Both the position numbers and the translations under genes were made by a program. Below, piece by piece: positions 1 through 5,709 of a DNA stretch of 7,776 bases; position 1 is the first letter of the stretch; every line of letters starts with the position of its first letter. The DNA is from Wenzhouxiangella sp. (GTDB lineage Bacteria; Pseudomonadota; Gammaproteobacteria; Xanthomonadales; Wenzhouxiangellaceae). The notes beneath the pieces are model-generated. The model was not told where the DNA came from. It saw only the letters and a program-made list of their open reading frames with translations, and did not search any database. Where the stretch lies: the NCBI GenBank assembly GCA_018400355.1, contig JAGYMV010000029.1:1-7776 (forward strand), given 5' to 3'.

Positions 1-104
1 GGTGAGTTGGTTGGGGTCTGATTCACATCCATTGCCTGTTCCTATGCGCTTCGCTGATCGGTTGAGCTCTGAGGCGGTGATCGCATCTCAAGCTTTCTTC
101 CATT

Positions 105-608
105 ATGATGGGGGTCATGTCAGCAAAACATCCACGCAGCCGTTTTCACCACCCCAATCTTTGGTTGATCTTGCTGTTGGCTGCTGTTCTTTCAGGCTGC
201 AGTCTCTCGACTCGGCCGATTGAGCCACCCGTGGTGCGCATCTCAGGCGTTGAATTGATGGGTGAGGACCGAGTGCGCTTGGATTTGATGATCACCAACC
301 TAAACCCAGAACCTTTGGACCCATCGCGCGTGATGCTCCGGGTGGCCATCAACGACCAAGACTGGGTGGCCTCCGAACAAGCCATCAACTGGCAGGTCTC
401 ACCCAGTGCCAGGGAAACGGTGTCAATCACTGTGCCACACCTTGACCCCCAAGTGCTGGTCTGGCTAAAAGAGGTGGGTGAAAACCAAAGGCCCAGCGTC
501 CGCTGGTCGATGACGCTGGCGTTGAGCCTGGCCGAGGACCAAACCATCGAAACCAAAGACAGTGGGTTTTTGTATCGCGTGCCTGGCCAAACCACTCGGT
601 TTCGCTGA
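105..608 (+). CDS. LEA14-like (WHy domain) outer-membrane lipoprotein
   Basis: The product is a small lipoprotein of the LEA type 2 / WHy-domain family, probably anchored in the outer membrane facing the periplasm; the molecular function of bacterial members is not established. A basic, His/Arg-rich start is followed by a hydrophobic segment (about residues 18-29) and a lipobox LSGC with Cys32. Residue +2 is Ser rather than Asp, which favours outer-membrane sorting. Residues 40-165 form the WHy-like beta domain: alternating hydrophobic strands and the typical N-x-N-P-x-P-L patch, seen here as NLNPEPLD. The length of about 167 residues is normal. Three in-frame ATGs (105, 108, 117) compete and none has a strong ribosome site; ATG 117 also leaves a good signal peptide (lipid Cys at 28). 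It is the first of three same-strand genes and may be co-transcribed with the MAPEG gene 38 bp downstream. The family call is fairly sure; the start is not. Confidence 0.85.
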   Translation: MMGVMSAKHPRSRFHHPNLWLILLLAAVLSGCSLSTRPIEPPVVRISGVELMGEDRVRLDLMITNLNPEPLDPSRVMLRVAINDQDWVASEQAINWQVSPSARETVSITVPHLDPQVLVWLKEVGENQRPSVRWSMTLALSLAEDQTIETKDSGFLYRVPGQTTRFR

Positions 609-646
609 GCGTGTCTTTTTTAATTCAAACAAGAAGGTAAAACATC

Positions 647-1021
647 ATGACCATTGCATTTTGGTGTGTCTTAATCGCTGGTTTTATGCCGGTGACCTTG
701 GCGCTGATTTCTAAAGCGGGCGATCGCCGCTTCGATAACAGAAACCCACGGGTCTGGTACCAGACATTGACCGGGTACAGGCAACGGGCGGCATGGGCGC
801 AAGCCAACAGCTTCGAAATTTTCCCAATCTTTGCTGCTGCTGTGATCATTTCGCACATCGCAGGTGCCCCACAAGAAAGCATGGATCTTTATGCCATGGT
901 CTTTATCGCCAGCCGCGTGGCATTTGCCGGATTTTATTTGGCCGATCGCCATTTGGCCCGAACCTTGGCCTGGACTGCGGGGGTGATCTGCATCATCGGG
1001 CTGTTTGTGGCAGCGGTATAA
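647..1021 (+). CDS. MAPEG family integral membrane protein
   Basis: This is a 124-residue inner-membrane protein of the MAPEG superfamily (membrane-associated proteins in eicosanoid and glutathione metabolism). Some family members conjugate or reduce lipophilic substrates with glutathione, but the substrate of this bacterial type is unknown. Four hydrophobic segments are visible at about residues 3-22, 54-73, 79-99 and 106-124, matching the family's four-helix fold. The conserved stretch after the first loop is present: NRNPR (31-35), then RAAWAQANSFEIFP (47-60), which carries the Ala-Gln-x-Asn and Glu-x-x-Pro positions typical of the family. Arg90 lies in the third helix. The ATG at 647 is preceded by a good AAGAAGG ribosome site at 631-637. 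The length is normal for the bacterial branch. Function beyond the family level is not readable from sequence. Confidence 0.9.
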   Translation: MTIAFWCVLIAGFMPVTLALISKAGDRRFDNRNPRVWYQTLTGYRQRAAWAQANSFEIFPIFAAAVIISHIAGAPQESMDLYAMVFIASRVAFAGFYLADRHLARTLAWTAGVICIIGLFVAAV

Positions 1022-1054
1022 TGGCTGATTGTTGTACGAGTACGAGCATGGATG

Positions 1055-1060
1055 TAGGAG
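1055..1060 (+). promoter_or_regulatory. Ribosome binding site that sets the YkvA-family start
   Basis: TAGGAG lies 7 bp before the ATG at 1068. It decides the start of the YkvA-family gene: the same frame is open further upstream to a TTG at 1029, but that start has no ribosome site and would add 13 residues unlike the conserved protein. Confidence 0.7.
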
Positions 1061-1067
1061 TCAAATC

Positions 1068-1607
1068 ATGTCTTTAAGAATCACGTTGGAATTTAGCGAC
1101 AAAGACTTGGAGTATTTCAAGCGCCTGACAGATGAGGCGATGAAAACCACCCAAGGCCAATCGCCCGATCAGATCATTAAAAATGCCAAAAAGCTGTTGG
1201 GCAAAATGTCTGAAGCGGTCGGCTCCGATTACATACAAGGTCGCATCAACCAGTTAAAAGTCTTGATCGACATGTTAGAAGACAAAGGCTGGGGCATGAA
1301 AGAAGTGGGTCGGGGGCGCGTGTTGGCCGCGCTTGCCTACTTCATCAATCCAGAAGACATCATCCCCGATGATGTGCCTGTGTTGGGTTATCTCGATGAT
1401 GCCATCATGATCGAGCTGATGACCCGTGAGCTGAAACCAGAAATTGAAGCCTATGCGGACTTTGTCACTTACAGAGCATCAGAGGCCAAACGTCGGGGCT
1501 TGGACCCCACCTCACTCGATCGGGCCGACTTCTTGGAAGCCAGAGAACATGCATTGCTGGCCCGCATGCGCCGCCGTCGACGCGCCGGTGGTTCACTGTT
1601 TCGGTAA
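1068..1607 (+). CDS. YkvA family protein (DUF1232)
   Basis: The product is a 179-residue protein of the YkvA/DUF1232 family, a widespread group of unknown function. The diagnostic block is at about residues 83-121: a short hydrophobic helix, then YFINPEDIIPDDVPVLGYLDD (residues 91-111). This matches the family pattern of Tyr-x-x-x-Pro-x-Asp-x-x-Pro-Asp followed by Pro-x-x-Gly-x-x-Asp-Asp. Around it, residues 10-80 look helical and charged, and the C-terminus is an arginine-rich tail (residues 166-173, seven arginines in eight residues) that could bind acidic lipid or nucleic acid. The start is the ATG at 1068, supported by TAGGAG 7 bp upstream. It follows the MAPEG gene by 46 bp on the same strand, so co-transcription is plausible. 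Its last 15 bp, including the stop, overlap the 3' end of the opposite-strand elaA gene. Family assignment is firm; role is unknown. Confidence 0.9.
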   Translation: MSLRITLEFSDKDLEYFKRLTDEAMKTTQGQSPDQIIKNAKKLLGKMSEAVGSDYIQGRINQLKVLIDMLEDKGWGMKEVGRGRVLAALAYFINPEDIIPDDVPVLGYLDDAIMIELMTRELKPEIEAYADFVTYRASEAKRRGLDPTSLDRADFLEAREHALLARMRRRRRAGGSLFR

Positions 1608-2057
1608 GTAAAGCATCTCCAAGTGTGGGATATCGTCTTCGAGGTAGGGCTCGGAGACGGTTTGAAAACCCAAACTTGAATAAAAATCTTCGAGGTACTG
1701 TTGGGCTGAGATGCGGATGGGTGATTGTGGGTATTGAGACTCAATGGCCTCAATGGCACGAACCATCAAGGCCCGACCCAAGCCTTGGCCACGGCCAGCT
1801 TGGGTGGTGATCACCCGACCAATGGATGGCTCATCGAAGCGAACGCCGGGATGGGTGATGCGCGCATAGGCCAGCACATCGCCGTTGAGACCTCGAGCAA
1901 ACAAGTGCAAAGACTGCCGATCTCGGCCATCCACATCTTGATAGGGACAGTCTTGTTCGACAACAAACACCTCAATGCGGGCCTGTATGAGATCATAGAG
2001 GTCATCGAGGGTGAGCGCTTCATACGGCGCCAGCGTCCATTTGACTGAATCCAACAC
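1593..2057 (-). CDS. elaA: ElaA-type GNAT N-acetyltransferase
   Basis: This is a GNAT-fold acetyltransferase that transfers acetyl from acetyl-CoA to an amine; the acceptor of ElaA is not known. With the GTG start at 2057 it has 154 residues, close to E. coli ElaA as I recall it (about 153). Family marks are clear: FVVEQDCPYQDVDG (31-44), the ElaA signature near the N-terminus; AYARI (64-68) on the central strand; GRVITTQAGRGQGLG (80-94) with the acetyl-CoA pyrophosphate loop R-x-x-G-x-G; and FYSSLGF (125-131), where Tyr126 is the usual catalytic general-acid position, followed by the ElaA-like ending EDDIPHLEM (140-148). A TTG at 2069 is also in frame, but its ribosome site would overlap the codon itself, whereas GGAG lies 6 bp before GTG 2057. 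The gene is divergent from the unknown gene at 2077 and convergent with the YkvA gene. Confidence 0.92.
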   Translation of the reverse strand: MLDSVKWTLAPYEALTLDDLYDLIQARIEVFVVEQDCPYQDVDGRDRQSLHLFARGLNGDVLAYARITHPGVRFDEPSIGRVITTQAGRGQGLGRALMVRAIEAIESQYPQSPIRISAQQYLEDFYSSLGFQTVSEPYLEDDIPHLEMLYLPKQ

Positions 2058-2063
2058 AGGTCG

Positions 2064-2067
2064 CTCC
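2064..2067 (-). promoter_or_regulatory. Ribosome binding site of elaA
   Basis: On the minus strand GGAG is followed by 6 bases and then GTG (2057-2055). This is the only good ribosome site near the 5' end of the frame and favours GTG 2057, or less likely TTG 2054, over the upstream TTG at 2069. Confidence 0.6.
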
Positions 2068-2076
2068 AAAAAACTT

Positions 2077-3204
2077 ATGCATCAAAAGACCCATCATATC
2101 CCCATTTTGGCTGGCTTTGAAATCCAGCCATCGCCCGATTATCAACCCCTGCTGGATCGTGCGGCGGCTCAAGACATGGCCCACGCATTGGCCGCTGATC
2201 TGGCCAGGCTGTTGCCAGAGACCCTCGATGGCATGCTGGTGGTGGGTGGCCTAGTGGTGGAACCAGCCAGCCTGCTTCGCCCAGGCTTCGATGCCTGGAC
2301 GGCGCTATCGCAATTGGCCAAACCGATCTTGACCGAACAAGGCCTGAACGCCAGCGTGATGGCCATTGGTGCCCACAACGGCCAGATGCCCGATGACAGA
2401 CTGCAGCCAAAGCATGCCCAATTGATGGGTCAGTTTGTGGTCTTGCCGATGCTATTGATCACCGATGACGCCTCAGGCCCAGCACTCGAGAAAAAGTTGG
2501 AAGCGGAGTTGTTTGAATCGGGCAGCATCAACCCACCGGCCCGCGCGCTGTTGGCCGAACACGCCCGACTCGACTCAGTGCATGGCCAATTGCTCACCCG
2601 CAACGATCTCTTAGCGCTGCAACGGGTGCAACTCGATACCGCGGGTTTGAGTGGTTTTTGGGATGTCATTGAAACCCTTTTGCTCGATGGCGACAACGAT
2701 CAGGACTTGCGTTTGCCCGCGGGTGTCCAGGCGCATTGGAAAGCCCGCGATCGCGTGTTGGCCATTGAGTTTTTGACCTTCAATCAATGGGCAGCCGGTC
2801 GGGGCGATGAGCCCGATCAAACGCCCTTGCACACAGGTTATGGGTTGTGGACCCGCGCTTACCGCACACTGCTGGCGATCTTAGAAAGCCATGGCATCGA
2901 CTGGGTGTTGGCATTGCAAGCCAGTGCGGTGTTTGATGAGCAACGCGCCTGTGTGATTGAGTCCATTCCAACACCGCAAGAAGCGATTGATCGGATGGCA
3001 GCGCTCACCGAACATGCAGAACCTTCATTGGGCCTGATTGCTTGGACCTGGACCGAACCCGGGCGATTGATTCATCTCTATCCGATCGAGGCCAGGGCCA
3101 TTGCTGCGATCAAGAAAGATTTTCTGCAGCGGCCGATGGCTTCAATCGCTCGGCCTGGGAAGCTTTGTTACAATGACGACACGCTGCAACTGACCGGTGT
3201 TTGA
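2077..3204 (+). CDS. Conserved-looking protein of unknown function (375 residues)
   Basis: I do not recognise this protein. It is predicted to be soluble: no signal peptide and no membrane-length hydrophobic segment. An N-terminal region of about 200 residues is rich in Ala and Leu, with hydrophobic strand-like stretches at MLVVGGLVVEP (53-63) and GQFVVLPMLLITD (118-130). A second part (about 225-345) contains WVLALQASAVFDE (276-288) and LGLIAWTWTEPGRLIHLYPIEAR (318-340), which read like a mixed alpha/beta domain. Coding character is good throughout, with neighbour-like codon use rich in TTG leucine. The frame is open upstream to 2011, but that part overlaps elaA and the ATG at 2077 is the natural start; no clear ribosome site precedes it. 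It diverges from elaA and lies 45 or 84 bp upstream of the SET gene, depending on that gene's start. The Trp/Tyr-rich C-terminal part gives no family I can name. It is a real gene with high likelihood; its function is open. Confidence 0.8.
   Translation: MHQKTHHIPILAGFEIQPSPDYQPLLDRAAAQDMAHALAADLARLLPETLDGMLVVGGLVVEPASLLRPGFDAWTALSQLAKPILTEQGLNASVMAIGAHNGQMPDDRLQPKHAQLMGQFVVLPMLLITDDASGPALEKKLEAELFESGSINPPARALLAEHARLDSVHGQLLTRNDLLALQRVQLDTAGLSGFWDVIETLLLDGDNDQDLRLPAGVQAHWKARDRVLAIEFLTFNQWAAGRGDEPDQTPLHTGYGLWTRAYRTLLAILESHGIDWVLALQASAVFDEQRACVIESIPTPQEAIDRMAALTEHAEPSLGLIAWTWTEPGRLIHLYPIEARAIAAIKKDFLQRPMASIARPGKLCYNDDTLQLTGV
2093..2121 (-). promoter_or_regulatory. Candidate sigma70 promoter for elaA inside the divergent gene
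   Basis: On the minus strand the hexamer TTCAAA (2121-2116; 4 of 6 to TTGACA) is separated by 17 bp from TATGAT (2098-2093; 5 of 6 to TATAAT). Transcription would begin near 2086, giving a 5' leader of roughly 30 bases that carries the GGAG site. The promoter sits within the first codons of the divergent plus-strand gene, as it must because the two start codons are only 19 bp apart. A 6-bp inverted repeat (GGCTGG 2109-2114, CCAGCC 2124-2129) straddles the -35 box. Prediction only. Confidence 0.4.
3166..3174 (+). promoter_or_regulatory. Candidate extended -10 promoter for the SET-xthA pair
   Basis: The sequence TGTTACAAT is an extended -10 element: TG, one base, then TACAAT (5 of 6 to TATAAT). 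No good -35 box lies 16-18 bp upstream, which is tolerated by extended -10 promoters. It lies in the last codons of the unknown gene and would start transcription near 3181, making the SET gene and xthA at least partly independent of the upstream gene. Prediction only. Confidence 0.35.
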
Positions 3205-3238
3205 TGGGTACTGGGTGGCCTCACACCCCCACCAACGC

Positions 3239-3292
3239 ATGGCAGTTCTGTGTCAATTAAAAAGCCCAACTCAATCACGTCAAGCGCCATGA
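3239..3292 (+). other. Possible 17-codon leader ORF overlapping the SET start
   Basis: An ATG at 3239 opens a 17-codon frame (MAVLCQLKSPTQSRQAP) whose TGA at 3290-3292 overlaps the ATG at 3289 as ATGA. It would also overlap the alternative GTG start in another frame. Such an overlap can couple translation, which could explain why the SET gene has no ribosome site of its own. The mini-ORF also lacks a clear ribosome site, so chance is the simpler reading. Confidence 0.12.
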
Positions 3293-3807
3293 ATCAACCC
3301 CTAGCCCGCACCCATGATGTCGACTGTCTGGAAGACAACGCCGAGACAGGCACAGCCTATGACCAAAACCCAAGGGTGGTGGTGGAAAACTCGTCCATTC
3401 ATGGGCGCGGTGTGTTTGCCCAAAAAGACCTCCCCGCTTTTTCATTCATTGGCCGCTATGAAGGCCCGATGACCCATGAAGATGGGATGCACGTCTTGTG
3501 GCTGTATGATGAGCAGCAAGACGAGTGGGTGGGCATCGATGGTCAAAATGAGATGCGTTTTTTAAACCACTCAGACGACCCCAATGCCGAGTGGTCAGAC
3601 CTTGATTTGTATGCCACCCGCTGGATCTCAGCCGGCGAAGAAATCACCTTCGACTATGGCTGGGGTGATGATGAAGACGACGGGGCTGAGGATGAGACCA
3701 CACCCGATGACACCGACTCAGCGGGCCACTTTGAACCCAATCATGATGGTTCAGGCTCCATTGAGCCCACACGTTTAGATTCCACCAATAGAAAGGACAG
3801 CACTTAA
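3289..3807 (+). CDS. SET domain protein, putative protein-lysine methyltransferase
   Basis: The product is a small SET-domain protein, a fold that transfers a methyl group from S-adenosylmethionine to lysine side chains; the target in this organism is unknown. Counting from ATG 3289 (172 residues), the SET core spans about residues 28-124: IHGRGVFA (37-44), the N-terminal SET motif with the SAM-binding GxG; FLNHSDDPN (91-99), the central RFxNHSxxPN-type motif with Asn93-His94; and GEEITFDYG (116-124), with Tyr123 at the catalytic tyrosine position. There is no Cys-rich post-SET motif. The C-terminus is an acidic, disordered-looking tail (Asp/Glu-dense 127-145) followed by a polar stretch. A GTG at 3250 would add 13 residues; neither start has a clear ribosome site, and ATG 3289 overlaps the TGA of a 17-codon mini-ORF. 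The stop lies 3 bp before xthA, so the two genes are almost certainly co-transcribed. Domain call firm; start uncertain. Confidence 0.88.
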   Translation: MNQPLARTHDVDCLEDNAETGTAYDQNPRVVVENSSIHGRGVFAQKDLPAFSFIGRYEGPMTHEDGMHVLWLYDEQQDEWVGIDGQNEMRFLNHSDDPNAEWSDLDLYATRWISAGEEITFDYGWGDDEDDGAEDETTPDDTDSAGHFEPNHDGSGSIEPTRLDSTNRKDST

Positions 3808-3810
3808 GCC

Positions 3811-4578
3811 ATGAAATTTGCCAGCTGGAATGTCAACTCACTCAAAGTCCGTTTGGAGCATGTCTCAGATTGGCTCAACCACCACCAACCCGATGTCTTG
3901 GGCTTGCAAGAAACCAAACTCATTGATGAGAAATTTCCGCGCGAAGAGATTGAATCCTTAGGCTATCACGTGGCTTTTTCTGGACAACCCACCTACAACG
4001 GTGTCGCGTTGATTTCAAAAACACCCCCCAAAGACCTCATCACCGCCATTCCCAATTTTGAAGACGACCAAAAGCGGGTGATCGCTGGGACCTGTGGCGA
4101 TGTGCGCGTGATCAATCTTTATGTGGTCAATGGCAAAGAAGTCGGTAGCGACAAATATGACTACAAGCTTCGGTGGTTGGCAGCGGTTGAGGCCTGGATT
4201 GCACAAGAGGTCAAAGCGCACGAGAAGGTCATTGTGATGGGGGATTTCAACATCGCACCCGATGATCGAGACGTGCACGATCCAGAGGCTTGGAAAGACA
4301 AGATTTTGTGCTCGGTGCCCGAGCGAGAAGCCTTGGGTCGGCTATTGGACTTGGGCTTTAGCGACAGTTTCCGACTGTTTCCTCAACCCGATGAAACCTT
4401 CTCGTGGTGGGATTATCGTGCGGCGGGCTTTAGGCGGAATTTAGGTCTACGCATTGATCTGGTGTTGTGTTCTGATGCGCTCAAAGCTCACTGCACCACC
4501 AGCTACATCGACAAAGAACCCAGACGGCTTGAACGCCCATCAGACCATGCGCCCGCTGTGGCGGAGTTTAAAGCTTAG
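3811..4578 (+). CDS. xthA: Exodeoxyribonuclease III (AP endonuclease)
   Basis: This is a Mg2+-dependent exonuclease III of the EEP (endonuclease/exonuclease/phosphatase) superfamily. The family cuts DNA 5' to abasic sites and degrades 3' ends in base-excision repair. All active-site motifs are present in its 255 residues: ASWNVNS (4-10) with Asn7; LQETK (32-36) with metal ligand Glu34; NLYVVNG (102-108) with Tyr104; GDFNIAP (144-150) with Asp145 and Asn147; FSWWDYR (197-203), where the abasic site and phosphates are held; LRIDLVL (213-219) with Asp216; and SDHAP (244-248) with the Asp245-His246 pair. The protein is full length for the family and looks active. The ATG at 3811 begins 3 bp after the SET stop; the nearest purine-rich site, AAAGGA at 3792-3797, is 13 bp away, so translational coupling to the SET gene is plausible. 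A GC-rich hairpin follows 7 bp after the stop codon's start region, at 4585. Confidence is high. Confidence 0.97.
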   Translation: MKFASWNVNSLKVRLEHVSDWLNHHQPDVLGLQETKLIDEKFPREEIESLGYHVAFSGQPTYNGVALISKTPPKDLITAIPNFEDDQKRVIAGTCGDVRVINLYVVNGKEVGSDKYDYKLRWLAAVEAWIAQEVKAHEKVIVMGDFNIAPDDRDVHDPEAWKDKILCSVPEREALGRLLDLGFSDSFRLFPQPDETFSWWDYRAAGFRRNLGLRIDLVLCSDALKAHCTTSYIDKEPRRLERPSDHAPAVAEFKA

Positions 4579-4584
4579 TCAATC

Positions 4585-4606
4585 AGCGCCCATCATTTCG
4601 GGCGCT
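4585..4606 (+). terminator. Hairpin after xthA, possible bidirectional terminator
   Basis: A perfect 7-bp stem, AGCGCCC (4585-4591) with GGGCGCT (4600-4606), closes an 8-base loop. It begins 7 bp after the xthA stop in a convergent spacer, where a terminator is expected. The following bases (CATCCATCATTT) are only moderately T-rich, so it may terminate weakly, act on both strands, or protect the mRNA end. Confidence 0.55.
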
Positions 4607-4620
4607 CATCCATCATTTAG

Positions 4621-4646
4621 GGTGCGGGGCCTCTCAGCCCAGCACC
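4621..4646 (-). other. Hairpin at the 3' end of the glutaredoxin fusion gene
   Basis: An interrupted inverted repeat spans the stop codon of the minus-strand gene: GGTGC plus GGGC on one side (4621-4625, 4627-4630) pairs with GCCC plus GCACC on the other (4637-4640, 4642-4646), with one mismatch and a 6-base loop. No T-tract follows in the direction of that gene, so a terminator role is uncertain; the structure may simply follow from the coding sequence. Confidence 0.4.
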
Positions 4647-5548
4647 GCCTCAACCCCACCTTCTAAGTTAAACAGCTGGGTCATGCCCTGCTTGCGGTAA
4701 TGCTCAGCAATTTTTAAGCTGGTGATGCCCACATGGCACATGAACACCACCGGTTGTTGGGGGTCGGCCTCTTTTAATCGTGCCATCATGTCGGCATCGA
4801 GCGGCTTGGCAAATTCCACCGGCTTGGCTTGACGATCAGGCTCTGGGCGCGTGTCCACCACCCAGATGTCTTCGCCTTGATTGAGTCTGGCTTGCAACTC
4901 ATCGGGGCTGATGGATTTCACCGCAGGTGGCGCGCCTGGCAAATCGAGTTTGAGACCCGAACCTTGCATGGTATCGACCCAATCGATGGTGGCCCCTTTG
5001 GCTTTTTGTGCTGTGGCCAAGTCCATCAAAACGGTCATGCCCGCGGCTTCGGTGGCAATCTCATGCCCACCCCGTGGGCCAATCTCAAAACGCGCGTCCC
5101 AATCGGGCGTGACCGAAAAGTGCAAGTATTGCCCTGGATACTGATCCAAGAACCCCCGAATCTCGGTGGCTGCGCGTTCGGTGATGGTGATCTCAGGTGG
5201 TGTGCGATCGGGGACTTCGAGGCCGAGCATTTCGTGGAGTTCACCGGCGTTGTACATTTCGGTGATGATGTCGCACCCCCCAACAAACTCACCGCGAATA
5301 TAGAGCTGCGGAATGGTGGGCCAATCACTGAATGCTTTGATGCCTTCGCGCAAACGCTCGTCATCGAGCACGTTATAGGCCGCATAGGCACCATTTAAGA
5401 GGCTGTCGAGCATGCCAGCGGTCTTCGCTGAAAACCCACATTGCGGCATCTTGGGCGAACCTTTCATAAACAACACCACCTCTGAGGCAGCGATCTGCTG
5501 CTCAATCATGGCTCGAACGTCTGGATCTAATGGTGTGGCTGAGGTCAT
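4634..5548 (-). CDS. Grx4-type monothiol glutaredoxin fused to an A-type-like domain and rhodanese
   Basis: The product is a 304-residue cytosolic fusion of three modules. Residues 1-112 are a monothiol glutaredoxin of the Grx4/GrxD type: KGSPKMPQCGFS (29-40) with active Cys37, WPTIPQ (76-81) and GEFVGGCDI (86-94) for glutathione. Such proteins bind a [2Fe-2S] cluster as dimers and hand it on. Residues 118-210 resemble an A-type Fe-S carrier (IscA/ErpA fold): ITITERAATEI at the start, then GATIDWVDTMQGSGLKLDLPGAP (185-207). However, this part has no cysteine at all, so the usual three ligands are gone. Residues 211-304 are a short rhodanese, with VVDTR (230-234) and the active loop CHVGITS (271-277, Cys271). 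Only three cysteines occur in the whole protein. ATG 5548 is preceded by AAAGAG at 9 bp; an in-frame TTG at 5590 is less likely. I recall long Grx4 proteins of about this size in other gammaproteobacteria, so the fusion itself is probably not unique. A role in Fe-S or sulfur handling is inferred. Confidence 0.9.
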   Translation of the reverse strand: MTSATPLDPDVRAMIEQQIAASEVVLFMKGSPKMPQCGFSAKTAGMLDSLLNGAYAAYNVLDDERLREGIKAFSDWPTIPQLYIRGEFVGGCDIITEMYNAGELHEMLGLEVPDRTPPEITITERAATEIRGFLDQYPGQYLHFSVTPDWDARFEIGPRGGHEIATEAAGMTVLMDLATAQKAKGATIDWVDTMQGSGLKLDLPGAPPAVKSISPDELQARLNQGEDIWVVDTRPEPDRQAKPVEFAKPLDADMMARLKEADPQQPVVFMCHVGITSLKIAEHYRKQGMTQLFNLEGGVEAVLG

Positions 5549-5634
5549 ACGAATGGACTCTTTAGTCAGTGTTGAAATAAGAAGACTCAATGGATGTTGT
5601 CATGATACTGAGATTATTCAAGGCGTGCTGGCCT

Positions 5635-5654
5635 AGCGGGTCATTTCGCCCGCT
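5635..5654. other. Hairpin in the divergent spacer, similar to the one after xthA
   Basis: AGCGGG (5635-5640) pairs with CCCGCT (5649-5654) around an 8-base loop. The loop-plus-right-arm TCATTTCGCCCGCT matches TCATTTCGGGCGCT (4593-4606) at 12 of 14 positions, and the left arm differs so as to keep pairing. No flanking gene ends here, so a normal terminator is not expected; it could act on a leader transcript or be a dispersed element. Confidence 0.4.
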
Positions 5655-5680
5655 GACTGGTTGGCCAGGCGCGGCATCTC

Positions 5681-5707
5681 GGCGCTCAAACACTGGGCGC
5701 CCAAACA
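5681..5707 (+). repeat. Two 12-bp direct repeats upstream of the oxidase promoter
   Basis: GGCGCTCAAACA (5681-5692) and GGCGCCCAAACA (5696-5707) differ at one base and are spaced 15 bp start to start. The second copy ends 2 bp before the TTGACA -35 box at 5710. The position fits a tandem site for an activator of the downstream gene, but two copies are few and chance is possible. Confidence 0.35.
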
Positions 5708-5709
5708 AA

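Noticed and set aside
2..223. Open frame at the window start, overlapping the lipoprotein gene in another frame
   Set aside because: The translation has no recognisable features and it overlaps a well-supported lipoprotein gene; the first 104 bases contain no gene I can support, although GELVGV-stop in frame 1 could be the tail of an upstream gene.
3205..3238. Weak GGTGG/CCACC inverted repeat between the unknown gene and the SET gene
   Set aside because: Only five paired bases with a long loop and no T-tract, so not reported as a terminator.
4829..5398. 189-codon plus-strand frame opposite the glutaredoxin fusion
   Set aside because: It lies wholly antisense to a gene with three clear domains and shows no motif of its own.
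5549..5590. Upstream TTG start (5590) for the glutaredoxin fusion
   Set aside because: ATG 5548 has a reasonable AAAGAG site and gives a normal glutaredoxin N-terminus; the extra 14 residues add nothing recognisable.
5549..5640. Promoter for the glutaredoxin fusion gene on the minus strand
   Set aside because: ATGACA with a TATTTC at 18 bp, and a lone TATCAT, were considered; none pairs a good -35 with a good -10, so I make no call.
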